Origin: Owenia fusiformis
Taxonomy: Eukaryota; Annelida; Polychaeta; Sabellida; Oweniidae
Direction: 5' to 3'
NCBI GenBank assembly: GCA_903813345.2
Contig: CAIIXF020000011.1
Span: 4,982,571-5,046,570 of the forward strand
DNA length: 64,000 nt
Shown: piece by piece, positions 12,301-27,300 of the stretch
Numbering within the stretch: the first letter of the stretch is position 1
Layout: every line of letters starts with the position of its first letter
Translations under genes and position numbers: made by a program
The notes under the pieces: model-generated
Databases searched by the model: none
Told to the model about the DNA's origin: nothing
The model's input: only the letters and a program-made list of their open reading frames with translations

Positions 12301-15300
12301 TAAAGTCTAATTGCGCAAGTGAGGCTTCAGGGCAGCCATCTTGTTCATGAGCCACCAAAAGTTCAACTGTGACATTCACAAGATCTAACGTCATGGAAAC
12401 GACCTTCCAAACATCACCACTAAGCACAGTCTGGAAACAATAATACATTTGAAAACAAAATCAAGATATAAAAATAAAAACAAATGTAAACAATTGTACT
12501 TACATATATAGATTCTAGATTTCTCAAAATTGGACATGAAATTAATCATATCTAGGTCATGGGAATGTATTTTTACCGAAATCTGGATAATGTGAAGACA
12601 AGAAAAGTGGGACGCTAGCACCAATCTAACCACATACATGGCTCACCAAGGTTATTCACATTTTAAAGATTCACATTTTCGCATTTTCAAAAATATACTT
12701 GCCTGGATTTGGGTATCTTGGAGATGTGACATCATGGGACGCCGGAATTCTTCTAGGGGTTCCCCAAGATTGTGATCAAGAATCCCTCGAACTAGCTGAT
12801 ATTCTTTGAGATCTAGCGAACAATGGACTGAAGACAGTGCCCCCTGGACACAAAAGTCTGGAACGTTGTGACTAATATCTCCTTCAAGATTCCGCTCAAT
12901 TTGAAGTAGTAGAGAACATGTTTTTTTCAACAGTTTGTTTTCCTTCAAATATAATTTTTCTTATTAAATTCATTGAACACTTTTTTAAAATCAAATATTT
13001 CTATTTAATCCAATCTTCTATAGATTCAAAGCTTATCATACACTTATTCTAGAATAAAAATGCAAAAATATTCTGTTTGGAATATTCTTTCTTAAATATT
13101 CTACTTCTATTTACAAAAGTAGCAAAAAGCATTATAATCAATTAAATGCTCATTTGTTAATTTCTCTTAAATTAAGTTTATCATACCTGTCTTTGTATTA
13201 CACAGGATGGGTACTCTAAATCTTGGCCTAGTTGGTCACGATGATAGTCCCACTTTTCAACCCTCAGAGCAGAATAGAGATCCATGTCTGTTAAATGAAC
13301 TTCTAAAACATCTAACAGACATAAATAATCTTCGGGCTCACTGCAGTTCTTATTTGGAGATATTGACTGGGGCTCCTTAGGGGATTCTGACTTTCCCCCT
13401 AAAGAGCCTCTTTTGGAATTATCTTCAATGAGGCTCCCTTGGGATAAAGTTGAAGGGCTGGCACCAGGGGGCTCTCTTGGGGAACATTGCGAACTGGATT
13501 GTCCACTTGAGCCCTCACCCAAGTCAATTAATGATTCGAAACTTGGTTCAGCGACTAAAACTTGCTCGAATGATTCAGACTCCGTCAAAAGTGTTCCAGT
13601 TTCCAATGACGTCACAGGTGACAGAATATCTTCCGACCGCCAATCACCATCAAGACTTCCATATAAGGACTGTGACATTAAATCGGGAACTTTCCCCTCT
13701 GTTTGGTTCACATTGTCAAAACTGTCAGTTGTAAAAATTGTCTTTTCTGACTCAGACTCACGAGTGGATTGCGCCCGTTGCCTCTTAGCCTCTCTTTGAG
13801 CTTGAATAGTTCCTGGTGACCCGGCAACCATGAATGTATTGTGTAGGGTAAATGTGCCTGAAGCAAATATTAAAATACATGATATCACATTTAAATCATG
13901 GATGAGAGAAAATTGTATCCTTTGCTGATAGATTCATCACATCAAGTATTAGGTATGACATCCTCCTAAGTAGGTGTCCAGAATCCATACCTCCTTCTTC
14001 CCCCTATAACCTATAACCAAGAATGGAAGCGCCCAATTAAACTGAATCACATGATCTTATTATACGCAATGACTTATACATGATTTCTGTCACAGTATTG
14101 CGACAGCCAATCAGATTGTGAGTTCTTAATGCTAACTGCTTATCTCAGGGGGTAATAAAAAGAAAGAATACATTCTGGATTTTGAAGCCTTGTGATCGGA
14201 GGTTGTAGGTATTAGAACTGTCTTGTCTTATGCCTAAGTCACATTTGCTCTGATTTTTGGTCCGGCGCCAGGCTGATAAGTTTCTTTACCCAAATCTGCT
14301 ATTAAAACTGGGAACAGTAAGGGCATGGACAATTAGAGTGAAGGCAAGGGGTCGACACAATTTTGGAGTAACTTCTACATGTGGGGTAACTTTGACACCT
14401 TGTTGTTTATCTGCTCTAATTTCCGATCTAGGGGGAAGCCATGTTTTTTTTCGCGCATGGATCAACATCTCGCGAGATTTTAATTTTTCCAGAAATCAAA
14501 AAATGGCGGAAAATAAAAATTCTACTTCTTATAAGTAAGTGTCAAAGTTACCCCTTCATTTATGTTGACGTTACCCCATACAACGCACCTGTTACACCCC
14601 TTTGCCCTATAAGGCACTATCAACCAATTTTAAGATATTACAGTCACAGGGAGCTTTTTATCATGGAGACGAAAAATTATCCAACCACATGGTTCAAAAC
14701 ATTTAAAAGAGTAGACAGTGAGTGACCCACATTTAAAGTAGCCTTGTGTTATGGAACACTTTGCCGCTAGAGAAGCGATTTATTATTTGAGAACATATAC
14801 ATACCAAGATCAGCTACAAGAATATCTTTAGACCTGCTGCTATGTGGGATGAGGAGTACAGGAGCACCCGCTTCAATGTCCATTTTGATACGTGAACCAC
14901 GTTGAGCACTTTCAGTTATCTACAAAGGAAAAGTGTTTGTGAAAGGAGATACAGCCAAACGTTTCTGAAGTCAAAGGCACAGGGATAAAAACTGCACAAA
15001 ATATCTGATTAGAAAAACGAATCTCTGAAGGTGCTTGATTTCACATAACTGAGTTACAGAGAAGTCCTTTCAATAATATATGTGAAAATGAGTTGAAACT
15101 ACAAAAAGTTTTTAAAAAATCATATATACATGTAGGTACAGTGTATGTATAAAAAAATTCATTAAGTTATAATTCACCTTTTTGCCATCTGACGCTGCCC
15201 TCATTCTCCCAAGGACGTCTTGGTTTTGATTAAAATGTTGCCCAAATGCCAAGAGCTCCTGCATGAATCGCTGAGTATGTGTATAACGCACAGAAGACAT

Positions 15301-18300
15301 TCGAACCTTTATACTGATGTCAAATGGACGTAAATTGTTGGGATCTGGCAACCCATATCTGAAATTGATGATTTTGAGGAAAGTTTTTTAAATACAGATC
15401 TATTGTGTACTTAAGTCTCATACTGAAGCCTAGGAAATTGATATCAAATGGATAAAAAATAAATTGTTCGGATCTGGCAATTGATGATTTTGAGGAAAGT
15501 CTTTTAAATACAGAACCTATTATGTACTTAGGTCTAGTACTGATGCCTAGGAAATTGATATGAAATGGATATAAGCATTGGTTCAGATATATGGCAGTTT
15601 TCCCTTGTCAGAAATTTAATGACAGACAGATGGGCAGACAACAATGACTTAACACTAACCATCTGAGCAATAAATTAAGAAAATATTTAACGTATTTTAT
15701 AACATTAAAATTTAGTTAAGAAAACATCAAACAGTAAGTTGAACTTACTTGAAAAAGTCAAAATGCAGAGCCTCAGATCCCGTTGTGAGAAAGCGTTCTG
15801 GGTAATATCTCCCATTTGGCGATTTGTCTAACATGCTCCCACTTCCTAGCTTCCCTACGAGATGGACATTGCCGTCACGTGCCGATACATGGCTGGTGAA
15901 CTTCGCCATATTGAAGGCTGCTAGCTCATATTCAGGCTTGTTAAGAACCAGATTGAAGTGCTGGATTTTTAGTTCAACTTCAGTATTCACAAAAGGATTT
16001 TCGGTGGATTCTGCAAAAAAATGTTTACTTAATCCAAAAATGTCTATACTGTATGTATACATACACTATTATGTGTAACAATTATTTATTTCTTAGCTCA
16101 CAAGTTTGATGATAAAAAAAATCAGGTAAAATATTTTAAGACTCTCTAAAAGTACAGAGTTTATACCTTCAACCAGGTTTAATGTTAAAAAGTTACATGT
16201 ATTTCCCTCAGAATAAACCCATATCTAAAACCTCTCAATTTATTATTATTATTTATTCCATACCTGAACACATTTGAAGCACTTGTATTTAAAGCCTGTT
16301 GTTGTAAATCAGGCCCGTAGCCAGGATTTGCCAAGGGGGTTCACTTTTTGAAAAATTGCAAGGGGGGTTCACTTGTGACAATTTTGGTCCAAAGATCACT
16401 TAAAAGTGCTCAGAATGGTGAAAAACTGCATGATTTTGAAAGATTCTTTGGCCAGGGGAGGGGCTTGAACCCATCGAACCCCCCCCTGGCTATGGGCCTG
16501 CACATGTATGTTTTCTTTGAAAAAAAATTTCACACTCAAAAATGATAACACTTCTGGAAAGACACAGAAGAGGATAGACAGATCATCCTATAGCCAGTTC
16601 ATAATCGTGGTAATGTATTTTATATGCCCTCGAGACTTTCAACCTAAGGCAGAGACATTTTTTTGACCTCTGGATAATTCCATTATCCCAGACCTCATAT
16701 AGGATAATCTCTATATCCATTAGTGTTACATACCAAGCGAAGATTTTGATTCTGCTCTGGATTCTGCTCTACTCTCAGCTTGCTCGTCATTTTTCTCTTT
16801 CATAGCATCAACATCGTGAATTTTGGCACCCATACCGATAAAATCTAGTAGAACAACCCACGTTTGTAGATTCAAGATGGTATCCAGGCCACTGAAGTCA
16901 ACATCTACAAAGCGATTTGTCTGAAAGCAGAGCATCATTTTATCAGAAAGTTTAAAAAATATCATGATTAAGTTATCTTGTGGATATAGCATATGCCTGT
17001 ATTGATAAAGGATTTAAACCAAGGGACCAATGAATTGTGCCAGATTTAAGCAAGAGGAATATAAATCATTAAATTATATGGATCCATTTTGGAGAACTAC
17101 ACAAACAAATAATGTGAAATATGGGTTTTCTAGGAAAAATGCACAGTTCATCAGATCAGACAAATGACGGTTTTCAAATCAGACAAATGACGGTTTTGAT
17201 TTGTCTGAAAATTATTGACTGATAGGCAGGTGAATAGGAGCTTCCATAGCCTCACCATTTTAGCCAAACACAACTGTAACCTCCAAAAATCACTAAACAC
17301 AGGTGTTCACCAAAGAGAAGTGTTCACCCAGATGCCTTTTACTGTACATTTAATCATATATTTAGGAGACTGTCTGTAGAGAGGTAAAACCCATATACAG
17401 ACCCTTCCTGTGAATAAACTCCATTCATCTATATCTAGGAGGCAAATAAAACTTGTATGAATTCATTCATATACTCACCCTATTGTATTTTGCTGCATAT
17501 AATGGGGACTCTCTATCGACTAGCAGAACTTTCATATTGACGAGAGTGTCTTGGTTTTCTACGCGTGATGGCTTCCTGGATAACCTAGGAGAGGGAGGCG
17601 GGGTACATGGGTACTCATAAGATCTGTAAATAAGAATCATGTTCGAATATACGTAGGTAATATCATTTTGACCCCAAATTTGATACGACAGTGGGGTACT
17701 TAAAAATTGCAAATGATGTGTAACCCTTCAAAAGATTCATGTTGTATGTAGTTAAAATGCTCAAAGTTAAAAGAACTTATATTAATCACTTTTCTTTCAG
17801 AGGATCTGAAATCAAATATACATGAAAAAATACATGATGAGCTGGGAGTTGCATCATTGCCCACATTGAGGTACTGTTAAACAAAATCAATTTTGAATGG
17901 CCTTAGTGATTTGTCTGACTTACCTCTCCCCACGTCCTCTCATTGCAGGAAGCCCCCTGCCCCCTGGCATCTTCATGGGCTTAGACTTGTTACCCTGGGG
18001 ATTAAAAACATTCTCCTTATTTAGGCATGTTGGGAGGGATGAGGGGATATAAGCCTGGGGGGCTGCGATCATACTATCGGGACATGATGATGATAAAACC
18101 ATGCGTGGTTCGACAATGTCATTTTGATCACTAGGGGTCGCCACTGTTGATGACACCATCAAATGGCGATGCTTCGAGTCAACATCTTGGAGCAGATCGT
18201 CCATTACCAAAGCTCGTAGTTGGAGTTGGATCGAGGTAATTTGCGGGTCCGTTTTCTCAAAAACAACAGAAAAATCGTACAGCTTTAAATCGACCAATCC

Positions 18301-21300
18301 CTGTTCACCATCTCCGAAGTCACCTTTCATTTCAACTTGGAACAACGGCATTTCAAATGTGGCTTTAATTGTCGTTGAGTCTTTATTCTCATCAATTTTT
18401 TGAGCAAAAGATGGCTCTGGCCTTGGTGATGATTTTGACATGGACTCTTCCAATTTAAGGGATGACAGACTTGGTTCTTCTTTGATGTCACTAAGATGCG
18501 AAGGTTGCTCGGTGACATCATCACTTTCCAGGATTGGGTCCTTATATGTTAAATTATCAACAGTTTGCAAAATCTGCTCATATATCGGCTTTGAAAGCTC
18601 AAGTTTTAGCGGTTTCACAATTTTTCCCTTAATATCCAAGATATTAGAATTTGATTCTACGTTCAAAGTTTCATCCACTGGCCTTTTAGGCATAAAATTT
18701 TCATCTAGCGTAAAATCTGGTCCACTCTTTTCTGGGTTGATATAAACAGCCTCAGACGCTGATTTATCAATCGTCAAGGTGATAACAGTGTCATGGATAA
18801 TCTGGGTTCCGTATTCCGGGTTCCTATAAGCTTCTAATGCCCTTATATGGCCTGTTTGTTGACTAGATTTTGGGGGAATTTTCTTCCCTAATTGTTCATT
18901 TACTGCATATAAATTTGCGTCTTTAATTTCGACATGTATCACGTCAGAATCTGATTGGTCAACTGGTTCAAAATGGAATGCTGGGGTGGACTCGACAGGA
19001 TGCGGAGGTGTCGTTGATTTATTCTTGATCGTTATAGTACCAAGATGTCCGACTAAAGCATCTGTATTCGTAGATGTCCTAGGTAGAATGATAATGGGAG
19101 TTTGCAGTAAGACATCGAGGTCTAACGATGATGGAGCTGCGTAATCGTCCGATAACTCAGAGACGTCTAACATACATGTATCCATCCCTGATTTATCCAC
19201 AGATGAAGCTCTTCTCATTGGTCGAAAAGTACCATCAAGGCTCATTGCACTACCGTATAAACTCCCTGGTACTCTTTCTCCTTTATAAACAAGCCCTAGA
19301 GCTATATCTGTTGCGGCATATTTCAATGATTTGGCCATTTCAGCCGTGTACTCCTTAAACTCACTAACACAAAGTGATAAATCATTCAAATATTGGGGGG
19401 CGTGAACATAACACATTGAGGCTAAACGTAGCCGTAAACTAGTCCGATCATCCCCACCAGAGGGTGCTGAATACACTTGACTTTCATTTAATTTTTTCGG
19501 GGAATGCAACGGTGAGGATCCAGATTTTGGTTTCGTGTATGTAAACGTGAATGCTTTATTTTCTTGTTCAGCTAAAGAATAGTCTTGAAATAAGGACGAA
19601 TCCTGAGCAGTCTTGTACATATCACCGGGCACAGGGCAGATCAGAGAGTTTTCATTTAGGCTCTCGGGTTCTGCGGGGTCATTGCCTACGCTGAAAACCT
19701 TCTGGTAATGGCTTCCTTCTGGAGTTAGATCTAATACTTGTAGTCCACCTAATGACCCTTCAACTTCCATCTCATCTCCTGAAAGCATATGTACAAATCA
19801 TAATAAAATTTCATTTGGTGATTTTTGAAACCACATCTTAATATGCAATTTGACCGAATATTGAAAATGAATCAATATCAGTGGCGTAGCTACGTGTACG
19901 CCAAGTACGCCCAGGCGTACTCTCAAATTTTAAGGAAAAATAAAATTTACCTGATTAATTGTGATGAAAAATAAATATTTTACCAAGAGATAGAAATCGA
20001 TTGGAGATCTATGAAGATGTCTACACGTGTTTGGTCCAGCTGCTAACATTGCCAGTATCCACTTGCGTGGCTGAACGAAGCTTTAGCAGTTTGAAACGCA
20101 TTAAGTCATACTTGCGTTCCACAATGAACGAGGAAAGACTTTTTTCCTCGGCCATGATACATATCCATAGGGAACAGGATATAAACATTGATACTGTTAT
20201 TGACATGTTCGCAAATGCAAAAAAACAGAAAGATAGAATTTATTCTATAGAATCACGTACAGATTATTAAGATCCGAAATGGAGTTGAGACGGTCGTGTA
20301 ACTGTTCTTTTATTATTAATCATCTTGTGAGCTAGATAAAAACAAACACAGAAAAAAAAAATAATATTTCATGGAGAATGACCACAAAAGCTTAAAACAA
20401 TGAGCCTCATACATACAGTTTTAGGTAGCCTAAAAATAAAATCGCCTTGATAGACGGCTTCGATCGCCGATGGCATGATTATATAGAATCTGTCTATTTT
20501 GTTTCCTGAATATTATCTGTTAATACAGTTAATTCAATCCCTTTAAAAAGCTATGTCAAAATGATCAAACAATACATATTCCCTTCATTGAATTAAGATT
20601 GTTTAGTGTGTCCCCTATCTTCTGAACACCCGGGATCTTCCTATTTTGTGGAACCATCGTTTTGTTAATTTTGATAAAACCGGGAAATCATACGGGCGTA
20701 CACTCGCAAAATGGGCTAGCTACGCCTCTGAATATTATATATTTTATCTAGCCTCTACATGTGTGGACAAAAGTGGCAACTTAAAAATACAGGGGACAAA
20801 ATAATAGAAATCTTGATAACTTTTTTTTTTTTTGTATTCAAGTTTTAGATTTACATTATAATGTAAGGTTACATGATAATACAGTTAATACAAATATAAT
20901 TAGGGTCGCTCATTTTTTATAAGAATGTATATAAGGGGGTTACAGGGGAGGGGATAACTTACCAAGGGTAGCTTGAATCCTGGCTTCACTCATGGTAACC
21001 GTGCCAACCTTCCTAGCAACAAGAGCGCCCTCTTTCTTCTCTGCTCTCATAAGTAATATATTCAACCTGGAGTTACACATACAAATAAAATAAATATCAC
21101 AAATTAACTAGATAATGGCAACTCCGCGGAAATTTCTGTTTTCCTGACCCCCATACACGGCCCCCGAATATATATATATATATATGTGAAATAGATAGAT
21201 GTTGCGAATTACTACCAAAATTTCAAACAATAATATTAATTTATTTGGTTTAGAATGAAAAATTTATGATTTTTGCAAAAAAGTCCTGTCATTTTTAAAG

Positions 21301-24300
21301 CGGCAGCCATCTTGAAAAAATTTTTCTTGCATAAAACTATTCATCAATATACATCTTTCCACCAAATATGAAGAAAATCCGTCAACTAATATTTGAGTTA
21401 TCTTCCGGACAGACGGACGGACGGACTGACGGACTGACGGACTGATGGAGGGCTTCACTATATCCCTACCGAACTTCGTTCGTTGGGATAATAAACGATC
21501 GATATAGCCTTACATTATAAACCATGTGGGTCCTGTGGGACCTTGTATGATTTTGTAAGGGGTTGTGGGGCATGATCCAGTTTCAAGTAACTCTCAAAAA
21601 TACAAAGAAAGATTGAATATGTTTCTTCTTTGCTCGGATTCTATATTTTATATTGCACATAACTTGATGTGACTACGTTGGACAATGCAAATGTTGATGG
21701 CTAAACAAAATAAAATATTTTCAGTTGCATTCATAAACTTGTTCACCTTACATTTCAGAATTCAAAGAATTCTAATTGAATCTGTTTGGGTTCAGTGGTG
21801 GATTTGGCCAAGTAGTCTAGGATGCTGGAGTTTCACAAAGACAGGGACAGATACTGTTGCAATCAGACATCATAGCTCCCCATCCTGTTCATTTATTCAA
21901 CTAATGACCTGGTCACATTTGTTCCGATTAATCGGCCAGCGCCTGCATGATTGAGTATTACAGGGTTCGTACACCTTTTTCAAAATGAATTTCCCTGACA
22001 ATTCCCTGACATTTCCAGGCAAAAAAGGAAATTTCCAGATCTAATTTTCCTCGCGCGCCCTCTAAAAAGTCTCAAACAACTGTATTATTCAAGACAAAAA
22101 GACTTATTATGAAACATTTGGGGTTTCTCCTTCAGTACCATTTCTCATGCCTTAACTACTTGTACAGGCAGTCTTATTCACTAATTTATTTCTGATACAT
22201 TTTATTTTTAATATTACATATTTTACATTGCATAAGGCCAAAGGTAAACATACATGTACAGGGGCATAGTCAGCAAGTGTCAAGGGGGTGCATTTTTTGA
22301 GGTATGCATCACTGCGAGCGATGGAAAACCAGAAGGGGGTTACGGGGGTTCACCCCCGGAAATTTTTCAAAATTGACAATTGTATATGGTGCATTCTAAG
22401 CATTTCAAACTATAATTTGTTAATGTTTTGTAATGAATCCAAATGACAACTGAAACTTTAAAATTTTGATCTAAATCCTACTAGAAAAAATAGCAACTCA
22501 CTTGAGGGGCATCATGATATACCATGACTTCTCATTTCTTCTCAGCCCTGAGATGGTGAAACAGAAAGATGTTATGAGTATCAGAATGCTTGAGGGGCAA
22601 TTCCCACCAAATGAAACATATTTCTATTGAATACTATCATTGTGAACATTCGATAGCAATAACCTGGCATTACTATTGTCTTCTCCCTTTTGGGAAAATT
22701 ACCATATTAGAAATTCCTTCTCAAGTAGCATCACCAGATCACGAAAAGGCTCAGGCCTATGATACCAAATCAAATAATCAGTATTTTGTGTTATCAGGAA
22801 TCAAATTTCTTTAAATTATCAAAAATTTCATTAAAAATGATGGCAATTTTGAATTCTGAGACCATCTTGAATATTTCTTCTTGAGCAGGTCCTTTGTCCC
22901 TAAGGCTACATCATACAAAATTTGAGCCAAGGTAAAATGCTGGGTTCATCTTTACAAAATGTGAAATTTTACAAAAGTAAATTTTCTATTAATTACAATA
23001 CAAACCTATTCCATGACTTATGCTTATACCCCTAATTTGGAAAAATGGACGAGTCTAAAAATATCAAAATACAAGACCTTACACCCCTATATATACCAAT
23101 ATATGTGCATGCCTTCATAAATAGTACGCAGTAAAACTTGATAAAACATACCAAATAAAATACTGCGGGGAGGCTGGGTGGGCCTCAGGTCATGGAATAG
23201 GTTTGTATTGTAATTAATAGAAAATTTACTTTTGTAAAATTTCACAATTACATACAATCCAACCTATTCCATGACTTATGCTGAATAAAAAACTATGGTG
23301 GAGGGAGAAAACCCAAAAACAAAGTAAGAATAAGATAAACATATTACCATCCTACTGTGTCACACAACAAACCAGTCGTCCTGTGATTGAAACATCCCTT
23401 TCCTATCCACAGCTGAATCCTGAACGGAGATTGCATTATGTCTTAGGTATCATAGTTTTGGTGAAAACCATATCTATAATACACTAAGAAGCAGGCAGGT
23501 ATGATGAACAAAAGTTACAACAGTGACAAGCCCCTATGTAGGTCTTCAAGGGCGTTACTGAAGTCAGACGAACTGAACAACAGAGCACCCCTCTACAATG
23601 CAGTAATGTACCTGACATCTCATCGGTGTCCTACTAGAATCCAACATCTAAGAAAGGGATAAACTTACTTACTAGAATCCTGGATTGTGACTGCATGATG
23701 TCCTTGAGATCCTAGCTTTGGTGAAAACAACATCTATAATGCACTAAGAAGCAGGCAAGTTTGATGAACAAAGTTACAACAGTGACATGCCCCTATGTAG
23801 GTCTTCAAGAGTGTTCCTGAAATCAGAAAAAACTGAACAACACAAAATATGGAGACTGCATGATGTCCTAGGTATCATAGTTTTGGTGAAAACCACATCT
23901 ATAATACACTAAGAAGCAGGCAAGTTTGATGAACAAAGTTACAACAGTGACATGCCCCTATGTAGGTCTTCAAGAGTGTTCCTGAAATTAGAGGAACTGA
24001 ACAACAAAGAATATGGAGACTGCATGATGTCCTAGGTATCATAGTTTTGGTGAAAACCATATCTATAATGCGCTAAGAAGCAGGCAAGTTTGATGAACAA
24101 AGTTACAACAGTGACATGCCCCTATGTAGGTCTTCAAGAGAGTTCTTGAAATCAGAAGAACTGAACAACAAAAACATCCCCTAAAATGCAGTAATATCCC
24201 TGACATCTAACTGGTGTCCTTCTAGAGTCAAAAACATCTACACCAAGGAAAAACATAAAAGTTACTTGTTGTAGACAGCTCTCACTAAAACCAGTTTTTG

Positions 24301-27300
24301 AAGATTTTCTCTCTATCACTGTGACATTCCACAAAGAATAGTTTGTAAACTTATTGTGGGAAGCCCAGGACCATGTCTTCGAAGACAATGTAAGGGATAA
24401 ACTAGTCATCCTTCTTAAAAAGACTTCATTTATGCTTAAATTTAGCATTTACAAGTACAGTATTTGTATTTATAAGTATTTTATATACTTGTAAAATACC
24501 CTTTCAGCAAGGATGAGACTAGTGTGTAAGGCAAAAGAAGATATTGCTCTAATTTATACATGGCCGTATCTTCCCTAAAAGTCTACTTTCTGCTGGAGCA
24601 TTTGTAATTGCATGAGAAATAAAAAGTAGATTACCTATGATAACAAGATATAAGGGTAATGTGGTGAAGTACCCCCATTTCTTGTAAGGTATAAACAGTC
24701 TGTGCCTAGTCCCTATGTAACCTGTATATAATAAACACCAAGGTCTGATAGGGCATTGTTTTTAGGGACCATACTACTACTAGGAACTGATAAAAACCAG
24801 TTGATAGTTGAAGATCCACTGTAAATGTGGACACGGGGAGACCCTCAAGGCAGTCCAGACCAATATAGAAGTGTCTGACTTAAAGATCTAGATTGTAAAG
24901 TTGGGTCAGTTGCCAAACATTTCCAACCGAATGAAACTATATCCCTTAAACTCTAGATACAGCTGTGTACAGTGTACTCTGTGTTCCAGAGATACATCAA
25001 CACCTGTGTAGGCAGTAGACACTAGTATACAAAGCTAACATTGCTCCAAACCAAAGATATCTACAAAAGGAGGCTCATCCTACTTCCTAATAGTAGAACT
25101 TACCAGAATCCTTCAATGACAAAACAGAGCCATACAAATTGTTGGATCTACAAAACCATAAACCTAGCCTCATGGAGTGATATCTTAAGGTAAACCAAGT
25201 GAAACATGAAGTTGTCCTCAAGAACAGACGAGTGACAAATACCGAATCTCCATCTATTCATTACATAAGGTACTGAACAGATTGCCACAGTTGTACATCA
25301 AAGTACTTCAGTATAATGTGTACATCTCCTTAAAGATAAACAAATCAAGACAACATTCTATTATTCCGATCCAAGCTAGGAATTAAACATCTTGATGGTT
25401 AGCCTGTAGAGTATACTGTAGGTTGTTGGATCCACAATTTATGGTCTAAAAACAATACAAGTAGGATGTTCTACAGATTAATGGTATCTTCAGATGGCAA
25501 GGATATCCATCTGTAAAAGATAGTGACAGTAAAAATAGTATACACTGCTGCATAACAAAAAGTTACTGCATATAGCATATAGAATTGCTCCTAAGATCCA
25601 CATGATTCCTGACCAAGACCAACCTATCAGTTGCTCTAACCAAGTTTGCAGTTGACAGACTAGTGGCCTAGTGGTCTATTAAACTGATTAGTCCATCTGT
25701 TAGATAGAATACAAAAACACATATCCTAAGTACTATACATAATGTAAAGTAGTACTACAAGTGTGTGCAGTAGCCTGTGGATTTACATGATTCATGAAGT
25801 GGACCATGTCTAGCAGTAGCTCTATCAAGATTTGCTGTTTGCAGGCAAATAGCATCTTAAAAAGCATAGTCTATCCATCTGTCTAAAAGTATAAACAGCA
25901 TATATCACAAAAAGACTGTTCATACAAGAACTAATGTAAATGTTTACAATAGGTTGTAGGATACACCTGGTTCCTAACCTAGAAACATATCTTTCAGTTG
26001 CTCCATTCAGGTTTTAAGTTGACAGACTAAAGGTAACTTTAACTGACTAGTTCCTCCATCTGTCTAAAAGTATCAAAAGTACATATATAGCATTAGCATA
26101 TATTCCTGAAGTATAAAGTGATGCGCAAGTGCAATATGCAACTATGTACAGTAGCTTGTTGGGTCAACATAAAGTTTGACCTGGAACGAGCCTTTCCGTT
26201 GCTCTATTCAGGTTGAAGTAGACATACTAGTGACATCTATTTGCAAAAAAAGTACAACCTATACCCTAAGAGCCAAACAGTAATCAACAGTAACTTTAAG
26301 TAAAGTTGAATTAAAGTTGTAGTTCAATGAACGAATAGTTTAATGGATCACAGAGAAAAATTACTTTGAGTGAAACCATTAAGCAAATCAAGTCAAACTG
26401 CTTCATATATGTTGAACAGTTGAACAGATAACCATACTCACCAAAGTAGTAACTTTTGGGAGTGATGATGCCAGGAGTAGTATATAGATCAATCTCTAAT
26501 AGTCCATACTGGTCCTAGCCTCAAAAAGCCACAGTTAAATGCTTAAAGATGTAATGAAGAATATACAAAAAGCATCTAACCAACCATGCTAATGTAGGTT
26601 ATATCTCATCTATTGCTAGATGAGCAATATAAAACTAAAAAAAAAAAAAAAATTAAGCCATTTGAATAATAAACCCATGATACATACCAGTAAGCTTAGA
26701 AGTAATGGGTTTCCAAAAAGGACGATGTAAAGTAAGAGTGAAGTTACTCTGTCTTAATCTGATAAAGGATGCCCTGGGCAAATAATAAGTGCTAAATTGA
26801 TAAAGACTATATCCCTACCAAAGTAAAAGCTCTGTAGATTCTTATGAAATGACATAATGTATGACGTTGACAACAACTGTCATAGTTGTTTGATCTCCAA
26901 TCTAATAACAGAAAAAAAAATAATACTTCTGATATATTAATTAGCCTATAAATGGAGAACCAAATATAGACTTCAAAAGACTAAACTTGAAGTAAATCTC
27001 AAAAATCTCTACTTGCAGAGTGAAAAACTAAGCTACCATAAGGGAAAAAACATACAGTCTGAGAACACCTCTTGTGATGGAGGACTGCACAATGCTAGAT
27101 GTAAATTAAGAGGAAAATACTTATCATTCCTTAATTTCATGCTGCAGCAGAAAAGTGAAATAAACCAGAATGATTGAACAAATAATGTATCCAAAGTAAT
27201 GTGAAGTTAAACTGAAGACTACTAACCTAGTAAAGCAACATCAGTATGTGTTGCTACATAGTAGTAGAATAAGTGTCATACCCAAAGGGTAAAACTCCTT

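Noticed and set aside
13413-13799. Plus-strand open frame of 128 codons
   Set aside because: It is antisense to coding exon w29, low-complexity, and has no similarity that I recognise; a shadow frame.
18440-18745. Plus-strand open frame of 101 codons
   Set aside because: Antisense to the giant exon w23; its composition follows the coding strand.
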